Positions 18,966 through 27,047 of a stretch of DNA of 49,855 bases are shown piece after piece. A program made the position numbers and the translations under genes. The first letter of the stretch is position 1. Each line of letters begins with the position of its first letter. Location: NCBI GenBank assembly GCA_944321885.1, contig CALUNB010000014.1:1-49855 (forward strand). The letters run 5' to 3'. This DNA comes from an uncultured Bacteroidales bacterium. GTDB taxonomy: Bacteria; Bacteroidota; Bacteroidia; Bacteroidales; P3. Below the pieces are notes generated by a model, which did no database searches, had not been told where the DNA came from, and saw only the letters and a program-made list of their open reading frames with translations.

Positions 18966-19253
18966 GAACCTTTCGATTAAGCCGAGCGCAGAGCCGAACG
19001 CAGTTCGAGCTATGCCGAGGCGGAGAAAGGAACGCGAAAGCGAACCTTTCGATTAAGCCGAGCGCAGAGCCGAACGCAGTTCGAGCTATGCCGAGGCGGA
19101 GAAAGGAACGCGAAAGCGAACCTTTCGATTAAGCCGAGCGCCATGCCAAGCTTGCTTGGGCATGGCCGAGGCGGAGAACCGCGCGCAGCGAGTTCATGAA
19201 CACCTTGAAACTCTTTACGCCGTGAATAAAGGAACGTGAAAGCGAACCCTTTC
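18966..19253. repeat. 76-bp tandem repeat, two full units and variant partial units
   Basis: Units begin GAACCTTTCGATTAAGCCGA at 18966, 19042 and 19118 (period 76). The first two are identical over their length. The third keeps the first 23 bases, then carries a different insert (CCATGCCAAGC/GCTTGGGCATGG hairpin) before rejoining with GCCGAGGCGGAGAA. A last fragment, AAAGGAACGTGAAAGCGAAC, ends the tract. It fills the space between the rsmE stop and the DUF4159 gene; no gene is seen in it. Confidence 0.92.
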
Positions 19254-19302
19254 CGTGTCCGTTTCGCGTCCCGTTCTGCCACGGGACACTTGGCATCCTC
19301 TC

Positions 19303-20127
19303 CTACGCTTTCAGACCTTCCGCGAACGCAGGTCCCCAGGCGGCGAACAAGGCGGCGGTTTCCGTCCGCAGGCGGCTTGTCCCAAGGCTCACCGGGATAT
19401 AACCGTGCCGGACGCAGTTTTCCACCTCTTCGGGGGTGAAATCTCCCTCCGGTCCGATAAGGACACGGCTGCCCGTACCGGGTCGCAACAAGGACAAATA
19501 GTCCTTCTTTTCATATTCGGGACCGCAATAGGCAATGAATTTCTGAATCGTCTGCGAATCCGGTGATTCTTTTTCCCCGCTTTCCTCGTTCCGGCCTCTA
19601 TCCGCCTCATCCCGGGTGCCAACTATTTCGTTCCGGGTTTCAGCTTCATCGCTCCGGCACAGGAATTCTTCGAGGCTGCACATCGCGTCCATGCGGGGAA
19701 GGTAGGTGTGCAAGGATTGTTTCATGGCCGAGACCAAGATGGCTTCCAAACGCTCCGTTTTCACCGTTTTCCGCTCCGAACGGGCGCATTGGACAAAGGA
19801 AACCCGTCCCAAGCCTACTTCGGTGGCCTTTTCCAAAAACCATTCCGTGCGTTCCATGTTCTTGGTGGGAGCCAAGATGATATGCACGAGAGACTCCTGG
19901 TTCCCGGCATCCCCCGGCTTCTTCAAGCAACGGAGAATCCTTGCCGCGCAATGGCGTTCGTCCACCAAGGAGAGTTCGGCCTCGTATAAATGTCCCCGGC
20001 CATCGGTCACTTGGACACCTTGTCCGGGTTTCATGCGGAGCACCTTGGCGCAGTGGAAGCTTTCGGAGGCAGGGAAACGGCAAAGGCCGTCTCCCATGCC
20101 GGTATCGGGCGCATAAAACAAGAACAT
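19303..20127 (-). CDS. rsmE: 16S rRNA m3U1498 methyltransferase RsmE
   Basis: This SPOUT-family enzyme methylates N3 of U1498 in 16S rRNA. The N-terminal PUA-like part contains FHCAKVLRMKPGQGVQVTDG. The catalytic knot carries LAPTKNMERTEWFLEKATEVG, VLIGPEGDFTPEEVE and SLGTSRLRTETAA, the SAM-binding trefoil knot. At 274 residues it is longer than usual because of a polar insert of about 30 residues (roughly 157-187, rich in Glu, Arg, Asp and Ser) before the knot. It starts 14 bases after the tyrS stop on the same strand, so the two should be co-transcribed. Confidence 0.94.
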   Translation of the reverse strand: MFLFYAPDTGMGDGLCRFPASESFHCAKVLRMKPGQGVQVTDGRGHLYEAELSLVDERHCAARILRCLKKPGDAGNQESLVHIILAPTKNMERTEWFLEKATEVGLGRVSFVQCARSERKTVKTERLEAILVSAMKQSLHTYLPRMDAMCSLEEFLCRSDEAETRNEIVGTRDEADRGRNEESGEKESPDSQTIQKFIAYCGPEYEKKDYLSLLRPGTGSRVLIGPEGDFTPEEVENCVRHGYIPVSLGTSRLRTETAALFAAWGPAFAEGLKA

Positions 20128-20141
20128 CTTCGGGTTGCAGC

Positions 20142-21440
20142 TTACTTGACGTGAATCAGGAAATAGTTCTTTTTGCCTTTCTGTACCAAGACATAGGCCC
20201 CGTTCAAGAGCATTTCCCGTGTCACAGGCGTTTGTTCGTCCACCTTTTCCTTGTTGATTGAGAGGCTGTTCTCTTTCAGGGCGCGGCGGACTTCGCTCTT
20301 GGAGGCGAAAATGCCTGTCTTCTCAGAGAGGAGGTCCACCAGGGAGGTGTTTCCGTCAAAGCTTTCCGGTCCGGTTTCGCTGCAAGGAACACCTTCGAAG
20401 ACGGAGAGGAAAGTTGCCGTGTCCAGTTTGCGCAAGGCTTCGGTCGTGCTTTTGCCGAAGAGGATTCCAGAGGCTTCCACCGCCATTTCGTAATCTTGTT
20501 GCGAGTGGACCCGGATTGTAAGGTCCTTGGCCAAGGCTTTCTGCAAGGCCCTCAAATGCGGGGCTTGGGCATGTTCGGCCTCGATGGCTTCGATTTCTTC
20601 CTTGCTCAAAAGGGTGAAAATGCGGATGTAACGTGCCGAATCGGCATCCGTGCAATTGAGCCAGAATTGGTAGAACTTGTAGGGGGAGGTTTTGGCAGGG
20701 TCGAGCCATACGTTGCCGGTCTCGGTCTTGCCGAACTTGCCTCCATCGGCTTTGGTAATCAGAGGACAGGTCAAGCCGAAAGCCTCCTTGCCGGCGATAC
20801 GGCGGATCAGTTCGGTCCCCGTGGTGATGTTTCCCCATTGGTCGGAACCGCCCATCTGCAATTTGCATCCCTTGGCCTGGAAGAGATGCAGGAAATCGTT
20901 GCCTTGGACCAATTGGTAGGTGAACTCGGTAAAGGACATGCCGTCCGTGCCGGCTTCGCCCGAGAAACGTTTCTTGACCGAATCCTTGGCCATCATGTAG
21001 TTGACCGTGATGTGCTTGCCGATGTCGCGGATGAAGTCCAGGAAAGTCACATCCTTCATCCAATCGTAGTTGTTGACCAGTTCGGCAGCGTTGGGGGCCT
21101 TGCTGTCGAAGTCCAGGAATTTGGACAACTGTTGTTTGATGCAGGCTATGTTATGGCGCAGGGTTTCTTCGTTTAGCAATACCCTTTCTTTCGATTTTCC
21201 GGAGGGGTCGCCGATCATCCCGGTGGCTCCGCCCACGAGAGCCAGGGGCTTGTGTCCGCATTCTTGCAGGTGTTTCAGCATCATGATGCTGACCAAATGG
21301 CCGATATGCAGGGAGTCGGCGGTGGGGTCGATGCCGACATAGGCGGTGACTTGTTCGTTTTTCAAGAGTTCTTCGGTTCCGGGCATCAGGTCTTGCAGCA
21401 TGCCCCTCCAACGGAGTTCTTCTATGAAATTCTTGCTCAT
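20142..21440 (-). CDS. tyrS: Tyrosyl-tRNA synthetase
   Basis: TyrRS charges tRNA-Tyr in the cytoplasm. The 432-residue protein is of the bacterial TyrS type: HIGH at residues 45-48, [20 protein letters not shown], the KMSKS equivalent KFGKT at 235-239, and a C-terminal S4 domain ending [11 protein letters not shown]. The frame is open to 21509, but ATG 21440 ([13 protein letters not shown]) gives the family N-terminus. It heads a two-gene unit with rsmE. Confidence 0.97.
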   Translation of the reverse strand: MSKNFIEELRWRGMLQDLMPGTEELLKNEQVTAYVGIDPTADSLHIGHLVSIMMLKHLQECGHKPLALVGGATGMIGDPSGKSKERVLLNEETLRHNIACIKQQLSKFLDFDSKAPNAAELVNNYDWMKDVTFLDFIRDIGKHITVNYMMAKDSVKKRFSGEAGTDGMSFTEFTYQLVQGNDFLHLFQAKGCKLQMGGSDQWGNITTGTELIRRIAGKEAFGLTCPLITKADGGKFGKTETGNVWLDPAKTSPYKFYQFWLNCTDADSARYIRIFTLLSKEEIEAIEAEHAQAPHLRALQKALAKDLTIRVHSQQDYEMAVEASGILFGKSTTEALRKLDTATFLSVFEGVPCSETGPESFDGNTSLVDLLSEKTGIFASKSEVRRALKENSLSINKEKVDEQTPVTREMLLNGAYVLVQKGKKNYFLIHVK

Positions 21441-21574
21441 CGATTTGATTTGTAAGTTTTTTAGTGTTTTATTTCCAAGGACCCTCCTTCCGATATCCGG
21501 CAATACCAAGGGGATTTCCGGAAAAGGCCGGGGCCCGTCTTGTTTCCGAAAGGGTTCCGCCCGCTTTGTTTTTC

Positions 21575-21609
21575 AAAAAAAAAAGGCTGCTTGCAAGCAG
21601 CCTTTTTTT
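21575..21609 (-). terminator. Terminator of the DUF1566-like lipoprotein gene
   Basis: A perfect palindrome GGCTGCTTGCAAGCAGCC (21585-21602) is flanked by an A-run on one side and a T-run on the other, so it can work on both strands. It lies 16 bases past the stop codon of the minus-strand lipoprotein gene. Confidence 0.9.
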
Positions 21610-21624
21610 CGGTATTGAAGGTCT

Positions 21625-22479
21625 TTATTGCAAACGTACTTTGCGAACCGGACGGACCATGATTTTTCCAATCGTGGTACTACCCGTCAAAGTCTTTGTG
21701 TAGTAAGAAGCTTCGTTCGTGTTGACCACGCGGTAAATGGCATTGTTTGCATTGAACTCGTTGGAGGTCCAATACGTATAACCGTTGCTACCGCCGATGG
21801 GCAGGAAGTAATAGTCTTCACCTCCGACAGTAGTGACAACCGTATCGGCTGCCGTGGTTCCACCCAGATATCTTTCGTTGATGAGGTCCGCGTTGCGGAT
21901 CAAAGCTTCCAACTCTTGGGATGTAGGCAAGAACCAAGAGCCTTGGCTGGGTTGGAAATAGGTATCATTGGAATGGTCGGTACGGCTGGTGTAGCAGTGA
22001 ATCCGGTAGTATTCATGGCACTGCTGGGCGGCGGAAGCCCGGCCATTGCCTACGGAGTCATCGGCCAGAATCAAATTGGTAGCCATGTCACCACCCATCA
22101 ACCTGTCGGTTCCGATGGCAACAGAGTCTCCCTTGGCGGAGCCAACCCTCGAAGCCCAAGCGATGGAAATATTGGGAGTCCATGTCCAACCGAAACGGCC
22201 GCTTTCCCCCAACATGATATCCGTAAAGGCACACAAATAAGCGGTATCGCCGCTGCGGTTGAGGGCGAAGATGATACCATCGGCCTCATCATTGTTATCT
22301 GTGATACGGCCATCCATGGTACACATACGGCCTATCCGGTCACCGGAAGTTACCAAATTCGTGGCTTCAGGTTCGTATCCTGCGCCCCACGGATTGTGAG
22401 AATCTTGGCTATTGTCGCAGGAGGTGAAAACCATGGCGCCTGCTGTCAAACACGCGAAGAGAGAAAGCAGCTTTTTCAT
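21625..22479 (-). CDS. Lipoprotein with DUF1566/FISUMP-like domain
   Basis: The 284-residue protein opens with a lipoprotein signal (MKKLLSLFACLTAGAMVFTSC, Cys21). The C-terminal part carries GSWFLPTSQELEAL and YYFLPIGGSNGYTYWTSNE, typical of DUF1566 / Fibrobacter major-paralogous-domain surface proteins, whose fold is C-lectin-like. Ligand and role are unknown. It ends KIMVRPVRKVRLQ, as these domains commonly do. It is monocistronic between its own promoter and terminator. Confidence 0.8.
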   Translation of the reverse strand: MKKLLSLFACLTAGAMVFTSCDNSQDSHNPWGAGYEPEATNLVTSGDRIGRMCTMDGRITDNNDEADGIIFALNRSGDTAYLCAFTDIMLGESGRFGWTWTPNISIAWASRVGSAKGDSVAIGTDRLMGGDMATNLILADDSVGNGRASAAQQCHEYYRIHCYTSRTDHSNDTYFQPSQGSWFLPTSQELEALIRNADLINERYLGGTTAADTVVTTVGGEDYYFLPIGGSNGYTYWTSNEFNANNAIYRVVNTNEASYYTKTLTGSTTIGKIMVRPVRKVRLQ

Positions 22480-22557
22480 ACTTAAAAGGGTGATTTAGTT
22501 ATGTCTTTTTACTTTTTGTTGTTTACAATCCAGCAAAATTCCCAATGCAAGGGGCCC

Positions 22558-22565
22558 CAAAGGTA
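22558..22565 (-). promoter_or_regulatory. -7 box of the DUF1566-like lipoprotein gene
   Basis: On the minus strand TACCTTTG (22565 down to 22558) fits TAnnTTTG. A TTG lies 15 bases upstream, slightly closer than usual. The leader would be about 70 bases. Confidence 0.5.
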
Positions 22566-22604
22566 GTAAAATTTTTGTTTCAACGGATAATTATCAACAT
22601 TTTT

Positions 22605-23870
22605 TCACGGCAATGTTGACAATTTGCCGTCTTGGCTGCTTTTGGCATGGACCCTTCCTACGGCCAAGGCGTAAACCAAGATGAAGGCATAGCAAGGAAT
22701 GACAATCCAGTAGGCTTGGCGGAATCCGGTTTGGTCCGCTACCCCTCCGAACAGAAGGGGAATGAGAGCGCCTCCCACGATGGCCATGATGAGCAAGGAC
22801 GAACCGACGGAGGTGTATTTTCCCAAGCCTTGGATGGCGATGGCCCAGACAGCAGGCCAAATCATGGCGTTGGTGAAGCCCAACCATACCAATATATATA
22901 CGGATGCCAAGCCGGGCGTGAAAATGGCCGCCAAGCTTACCACCAGGCTGCCCGATGCCGAAAGAATCAAGGCGGTGCGTTGGCTGAACAGGCGTGGAAT
23001 CCCGATGATGCCCACGAAGTAGCCTAAGATGAAGCACAGCATCGAGATGGCCGGGAATATCTTGGCCGAAGCATGCGACATCCCGTTGGCTGTGGCGTAA
23101 CCGATTAGGGTGTCCACGCTGATTACTTCTGCACCCACGTAGAAGAAGAGGGCCAGGACACCGCCCCACAAGGCTGGCCGGTGGAAGAGGTCCAATCCCT
23201 TGGAGGATCCTTCCGGTTCGCCCTTTTCGATATCGGGCAATTTGGAAAAACGGACGAACAGGGCCAGCAAGAGCAGGAAAGTGACAATCAGGATGTAAGG
23301 AACCAGGCATTTGAGGGCCAATTCGTCCAAGATGCTTTCCCGGAGGCTTCCCGTCAGGGCAGGGTTGTCGAGGCGGTGCGTGATACTGTCGGCGGAGGAG
23401 AGGACCACGCTGCCGAAAATCAGGGGCGCAAGCACTCCGGCGAATTTGTTGCAGACCCCCATGATGCTGATACGCCGGGCAGCAGTTTCGGGAGGACCCA
23501 GGATGGCCGCGTAAGGGTTGGCGGCGGTTTGCAGGAGCGCCAGACCGGCTCCCATGATGAAAAGCCCACCTAAGAAGAAAAGGTAAAAACGGCTGAGGGC
23601 GGCCGGGATGAAGAAGGCGGCGCCGATGGCCATGACCAACAGGCCGGCCGTGATGGATTTTCGGTATCCGATTTTGTCGATGACCTTGGCGGAGGGCAAA
23701 GCGAAAATGAAGTAGGCGATGTAAAAGGCGAAGGTGACGAAATAGGATTCGAAATTATTGAGTTCGCAGGCTATCTTCAGGAAGGGGACCAAGGTGGAGT
23801 TGAGCCAGGTGACGAACCCGAAAATAAAAAAAAGGATGCCGATGATGGCAAGGGGTGTCTTTTGTTTCAT
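22605..23870 (-). CDS. Sugar:proton symporter, MFS (FucP/GluP family)
   Basis: The 421-residue protein has about 12 hydrophobic segments and the FucP/GluP hallmarks: FFIFGFVTWLNSTLVPFLK in the first helix, YFIFALPSAKVIDKIGYRKS, and GLALLQTAANPYAAILG. Members import L-fucose, glucose or galactose with protons across the inner membrane. ATG 23870 (MKQKTPLAI) is preferred to 23894, since the added eight residues are not hydrophobic family sequence. No sugar-catabolic gene is adjacent, so the substrate cannot be narrowed. Confidence 0.9.
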   Translation of the reverse strand: MKQKTPLAIIGILFFIFGFVTWLNSTLVPFLKIACELNNFESYFVTFAFYIAYFIFALPSAKVIDKIGYRKSITAGLLVMAIGAAFFIPAALSRFYLFFLGGLFIMGAGLALLQTAANPYAAILGPPETAARRISIMGVCNKFAGVLAPLIFGSVVLSSADSITHRLDNPALTGSLRESILDELALKCLVPYILIVTFLLLLALFVRFSKLPDIEKGEPEGSSKGLDLFHRPALWGGVLALFFYVGAEVISVDTLIGYATANGMSHASAKIFPAISMLCFILGYFVGIIGIPRLFSQRTALILSASGSLVVSLAAIFTPGLASVYILVWLGFTNAMIWPAVWAIAIQGLGKYTSVGSSLLIMAIVGGALIPLLFGGVADQTGFRQAYWIVIPCYAFILVYALAVGRVHAKSSQDGKLSTLP

Positions 23871-24018
23871 GTTGGGTTGGGTAGAAAGGAGCATATGATA
23901 AAAGGACGTAACGGGAACCGGGGCTTGTCGCCCATATAGGCTTCAAGCCCCGGAAACAAGGGATTCGTTTTGTTCCGGAATCCTCAAGGATGTTGAATTG
24001 TTCCGGTTTTGGAAGTTC

Positions 24019-24591
24019 TTAGTATTCCCTTACTTGCAATTGGAAATAAGCTTGGGGGTGTTTGCAGGTGGGGCAGATTTCAGGGGCTTTTTCCCCGAAG
24101 TGCACGTGCCCGCAATTGCGGCAATACCAGAAAACTTTTTCGTTCTTCTTGAAAACTGTCCCGTTCTTGAGGTTTTCAAGCAGTTTGCGGTAGCGTATTT
24201 CGTGTTCCTTTTCCACGCCCGACACCATTTTGAACATGAGGGCGATGTCGTTGAAGCCTTCTTCCTTGGCGATTTCGGAGAATTTGGGATAGAGTTCGGT
24301 CCATTCTTCGTTTTCTCCGTTGGCAGCTGCTTCGAGGTTCGACATCGTGTCTAAAATCCGGCCAGCCGGGAAAGTAGCGGTGATTTCCACATCCCCGCCT
24401 TCCAATGCCTTGAAAAAGAGCTTGGCATGTTCTTCTTCCTGACGGGCTGTTTCTTCGAAAATGGCGGCTATTTGTTCGTAGCCGTCTTTCTTTGCCTGTT
24501 TGGCGAAGAAGGTGTAGCGGTTCCTGGCTTGCGATTCCCCGGCAAAGGATTGCAGGAGGTTCTTTTCGGTCTTTGTTCCTTTCACGCTCAT
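24019..24591 (-). CDS. rbr: Rubrerythrin
   Basis: Rubrerythrin reduces hydrogen peroxide in anaerobes. The 190-residue protein has the ferritin-like diiron domain with ligands in FAGESQARNRY, EETARQEEEHAK and GVEKEHEIRY. It ends in a rubredoxin-like domain with CRNCGH and CPTCKHP. ATG 24591 (MSVKGTKTEKNLL) is the family start; the frame is open further upstream (to 24696), but the promoter lies in that part. It has its own promoter and no operon partner. Confidence 0.96.
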   Translation of the reverse strand: MSVKGTKTEKNLLQSFAGESQARNRYTFFAKQAKKDGYEQIAAIFEETARQEEEHAKLFFKALEGGDVEITATFPAGRILDTMSNLEAAANGENEEWTELYPKFSEIAKEEGFNDIALMFKMVSGVEKEHEIRYRKLLENLKNGTVFKKNEKVFWYCRNCGHVHFGEKAPEICPTCKHPQAYFQLQVREY

Positions 24592-24666
24592 GATGGTGTA
24601 GTTTTGGGGTTGATAAATAAGTAGGTGTTCGGGACTGTCCACTACCATGGAAGCCCAAATGCTTTG

Positions 24667-24697
24667 CAAGATTAAGGATTTTTGCGGACTTTTCAAA
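24667..24697 (-). promoter_or_regulatory. Promoter of the rubrerythrin gene
   Basis: On the minus strand TTTG (24697-24694), 19 bases, then TAATCTTG (24674-24667). Both elements and the spacing match the Bacteroidota consensus, with one mismatch in the -7 box. The leader would be about 70 bases. Confidence 0.65.
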
Positions 24698-24717
24698 TGG
24701 GGAATCTGTTTGAATGT

Positions 24718-25431
24718 TTACGATTCCGGTTCGATCAAGCCCGTGGTGATTTCCCGTTTCCCGGCAGGGCCAGGCAGGTTGACGACCCGGAAACCGGCGT
24801 CCCGCAGATTCCTTTTGAATTGCCCTTGGGCACAATAGGTGGAAAGGATGCAGGGCGTGGCAGCGGCACGGTGCAACTTTTGGAAAATGGGCGGTTGCCA
24901 AAGTTCCGGTTGGACCGTCGGGGCGAAGGCATCGTAGTAAATGACGTGGAAACAAGCTTCGGGCAATTCGGTTTCCTGGATAAGTCCCTGGCGTTTGCTC
25001 AGGGAGAAAAAGGGACTGAGCCGGTGGCTTTCCCCGTCGAAATCTTGCTGGTGCAACCGCGCGAAACAGGCGGCAAGATCCAGGTCATGTCCGGGAATTC
25101 CCTTGAGAATCCGGGCGTAATCGAGTTGTTCCCATATCTCTGGCGGGAGCGGATAGGCTTCAAGGCTGGTGTATTGCACGGGAATACCCGCTTTCTCGGC
25201 TTCTATGAGGCTCAGGAAGGTGTTCAAGCCGGTGCCGAAGCCCATCTCGAACACGCGGATTTCCGGGATGCGGTTTTCGCGGTAGGCTTGGAATGCCGGG
25301 CGCAAGGCCGCTTGGATATAAACAGTCATGGCTTCCTGGATGGCGCCGTGCGTGGAATGGTAGTGCTCATTTTTTTCGGGCCAGTACAAAGTGGGGCTGC
25401 CGTCTTCGGTTCGTTGGATTTCCAAATACAT
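24718..25431 (-). CDS. mnmD: tRNA (mnm5s2U34)-methyltransferase, MnmD type
   Basis: This 237-residue protein is the free-standing methyltransferase domain that in E. coli is fused to an oxidase as MnmC. It carries HYHSTHGAIQEA, the SAM-binding VFEMGFGTGLNTFLS (about residues 60-74), the YYDAFAPTVQPELW motif and a C-terminal GFRVVNLPGPAGKRE. It completes 5-methylaminomethyl-2-thiouridine at the wobble base of some tRNAs. The oxidase half is absent, as in the separated MnmD form. A tRNA-Leu gene lies directly across the divergent gap. The stop is 127 bases before the rubrerythrin start. Confidence 0.92.
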   Translation of the reverse strand: MYLEIQRTEDGSPTLYWPEKNEHYHSTHGAIQEAMTVYIQAALRPAFQAYRENRIPEIRVFEMGFGTGLNTFLSLIEAEKAGIPVQYTSLEAYPLPPEIWEQLDYARILKGIPGHDLDLAACFARLHQQDFDGESHRLSPFFSLSKRQGLIQETELPEACFHVIYYDAFAPTVQPELWQPPIFQKLHRAAATPCILSTYCAQGQFKRNLRDAGFRVVNLPGPAGKREITTGLIEPES

Positions 25432-25446
25432 TATACATTTTTTTAT

Positions 25447-25454
25447 TATCTTTG
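25447..25454 (+). promoter_or_regulatory. -7 box of tRNA-Leu
   Basis: TATCTTTG fits TAnnTTTG and lies 79 bases before the mature tRNA 5' end. It may also drive the PepSY-like gene just behind the tRNA. Confidence 0.55.
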
Positions 25455-25533
25455 CTTTTCCGCCTGTTCGAGGCCGGTTTCAGCGGCTCATGGCGGGGAG
25501 AAGGCCGCATTTCCTTGCGAAAATACGGAAAAA

Positions 25534-25615
25534 GCGGATGTGGCGTAATTGGTAGCCGTGCCAGACTTAGGATCTGGTGCCGAAAGGCGTAAGGGTTCGA
25601 GTCCCTTCATCCGCA
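25534..25615 (+). tRNA. tRNA-Leu, anticodon UAG
   Basis: The 82-base cloverleaf has acceptor GCGGATG/CATCCGC with discriminator A, D arm GGC/GCC, anticodon stem CCAGA/TCTGG around loop CTTAGGA (anticodon TAG), a class II variable arm TGCCGAAAGGCGT and T arm AAGGG/CCCTT around TTCGAGT. CCA is not encoded. Confidence 0.97.
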
Positions 25616-25651
25616 CTTCTTTTTTATAAACCTTTTTTAAACACAACCACC

Positions 25652-26743
25652 ATGAGAATCAGAACAAAAATGAAAGGATTCGCAATCACGATGATGGCTG
25701 CGTTTTCCATGTTGAATGTTTCCTGCGATCCCAATGGCGGGGGCGGAACGGACGGGGATTTTACGCCTAGCGATGCTTTGAAGCAGGCTTTGGCCGAGGA
25801 TTTTCCGGGAGCCACCGATGTACAATGGACTGAATATGACGTATATGCAGTGGCTTCTTTTTATAATACCGTTGTTGTGGAGCAGACTTCGAAAGCTTCT
25901 TCCGGGACTGCGCGGGACATGACAGCTTGGTACACCAATACCTCTTCGCCCGAATTGGTACAGGATCAGCGGACCATGCAGGGTTTGGAGTTTCTGCCCG
26001 CTGCTGTCCGCCAGGCCTTTGAATCCAGTGCCTACAATCGCCCCGATGTTTGGAGGGTGGACGAAGTGGAAGTCCACAACCGTCGTTATGGGTTCGACGG
26101 CCAGCAAAACACGGTACGTCGGGTCTACAAGATTGAATTGGATGCCATTGTGGCGGGACGGCCCGATGTGGACTTGTTCTACGATGAGACCGGGCTGTTG
26201 TTGAACGAAAAGCTGGATTATGATGATCGGGACGATGACGATCATATCTGGGACGATGACGACATGCCGTTCTCGGATGCCAATAACCAAGCTTATGTGG
26301 ATTTCATCAAGCAGAAATATCCCGAGTACCGTATCGAGGAAATGGAGAGGGAGTATTCCCGTGGCTACGGTGCCATGGTCGTGGTGGCCGAGTTGGAACG
26401 GGTTCGTGCCCAAGCCAAAGATGACGATTGGGACGACGATGATTGGGACGATGACCGGGATGATGACGAGTTGAGTGTTTATATGACCGAAGAGGCCACG
26501 TGGATTGGGACTTCCCAGGAAATGGACTATAATGCCATGCCGGACGCGGTTCGCACAGCCATGAATAATCGTTATCCCCGTGGGCAATGGGATTGGGAAG
26601 ATGATGGCAAGCATTGGGATTGCCCCTCCGGGCAATACTATTCGGTGGAACTGGAGCAAGAGGACCGTTATGAAACCGAATTGACCGCCTATTTCCAGGC
26701 TGATGGTACTTTTGTGAAGGAAGTCAAGAAATTTGACGATTAA
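25652..26743 (+). CDS. PepSY-like lipoprotein with Asp-rich insertions
   Basis: The 363-residue protein has a lipoprotein signal (MKGFAITMMAAFSMLNVSC). Repeated units of the form ALKQALAEDFPGATDVQW ... YFxxDG match the PepSY-like/DUF2874 family of Bacteroidota periplasmic proteins. I count three such units: about residues 40-150, 205-285 and 295-360. Two tracts are extremely Asp-rich (DDRDDDDHIWDDDD and DDDWDDDDWDDDRDDDE), each between units, and look like calcium-binding or disordered linkers. ATG 25652 or 25670 may be the start. The stop codon TAA (26741-26743) is also the first three bases of the inverted-repeat element. It follows tRNA-Leu by 36 bases. Confidence 0.78.
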   Translation: MRIRTKMKGFAITMMAAFSMLNVSCDPNGGGGTDGDFTPSDALKQALAEDFPGATDVQWTEYDVYAVASFYNTVVVEQTSKASSGTARDMTAWYTNTSSPELVQDQRTMQGLEFLPAAVRQAFESSAYNRPDVWRVDEVEVHNRRYGFDGQQNTVRRVYKIELDAIVAGRPDVDLFYDETGLLLNEKLDYDDRDDDDHIWDDDDMPFSDANNQAYVDFIKQKYPEYRIEEMEREYSRGYGAMVVVAELERVRAQAKDDDWDDDDWDDDRDDDELSVYMTEEATWIGTSQEMDYNAMPDAVRTAMNNRYPRGQWDWEDDGKHWDCPSGQYYSVELEQEDRYETELTAYFQADGTFVKEVKKFDD

Positions 26744-26949
26744 GAAGCTGTTTAAAATTTCTTACAATCCTGAAAAGGCTGAATTTTCAGGGACTGGTTT
26801 CAGGATTTTGTTTGCCCATCGGGGGCTATTTCGAGTCTTGCTTGCCTTTTTCACGTCCGATAGCTGGGCTATCCTCCTTTGAAAAACGCGGCGCCATCCC
26901 TCGAAATCCCCTCCCGATGGTCTAAACAAATAAATTTAAACAGCTTCTA
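26741..26949. repeat. Structured inverted-repeat element, short copy (209 bp)
   Basis: The left end is TAAGAAGCTGTTTAAAATTT; the right end read in reverse is TTAGAAGCTGTTTAAATTT. Internal pairings AATCCTGAAA/TTTCAGGATT, CCATCGGGGG with CCCGATGG, and TTTTTCA/TGAAAAA with tip GATAG/CTATC are kept from the long copy at 7850-8137. It lacks the long copy's extra hairpin. The left end overlaps the stop codon of the PepSY-like gene. Nothing else is seen up to 27047. Confidence 0.78.
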
Positions 26950-27047
26950 AGGATTCTCAGTTCCAAGCAGCTAATTGTTGCCTGGTTTTTGCAGGCCGGG
27001 AAGCCGTGGGGAAAACCTGCCGCTTCCCGGTTTTGTTTACGGCGGTT

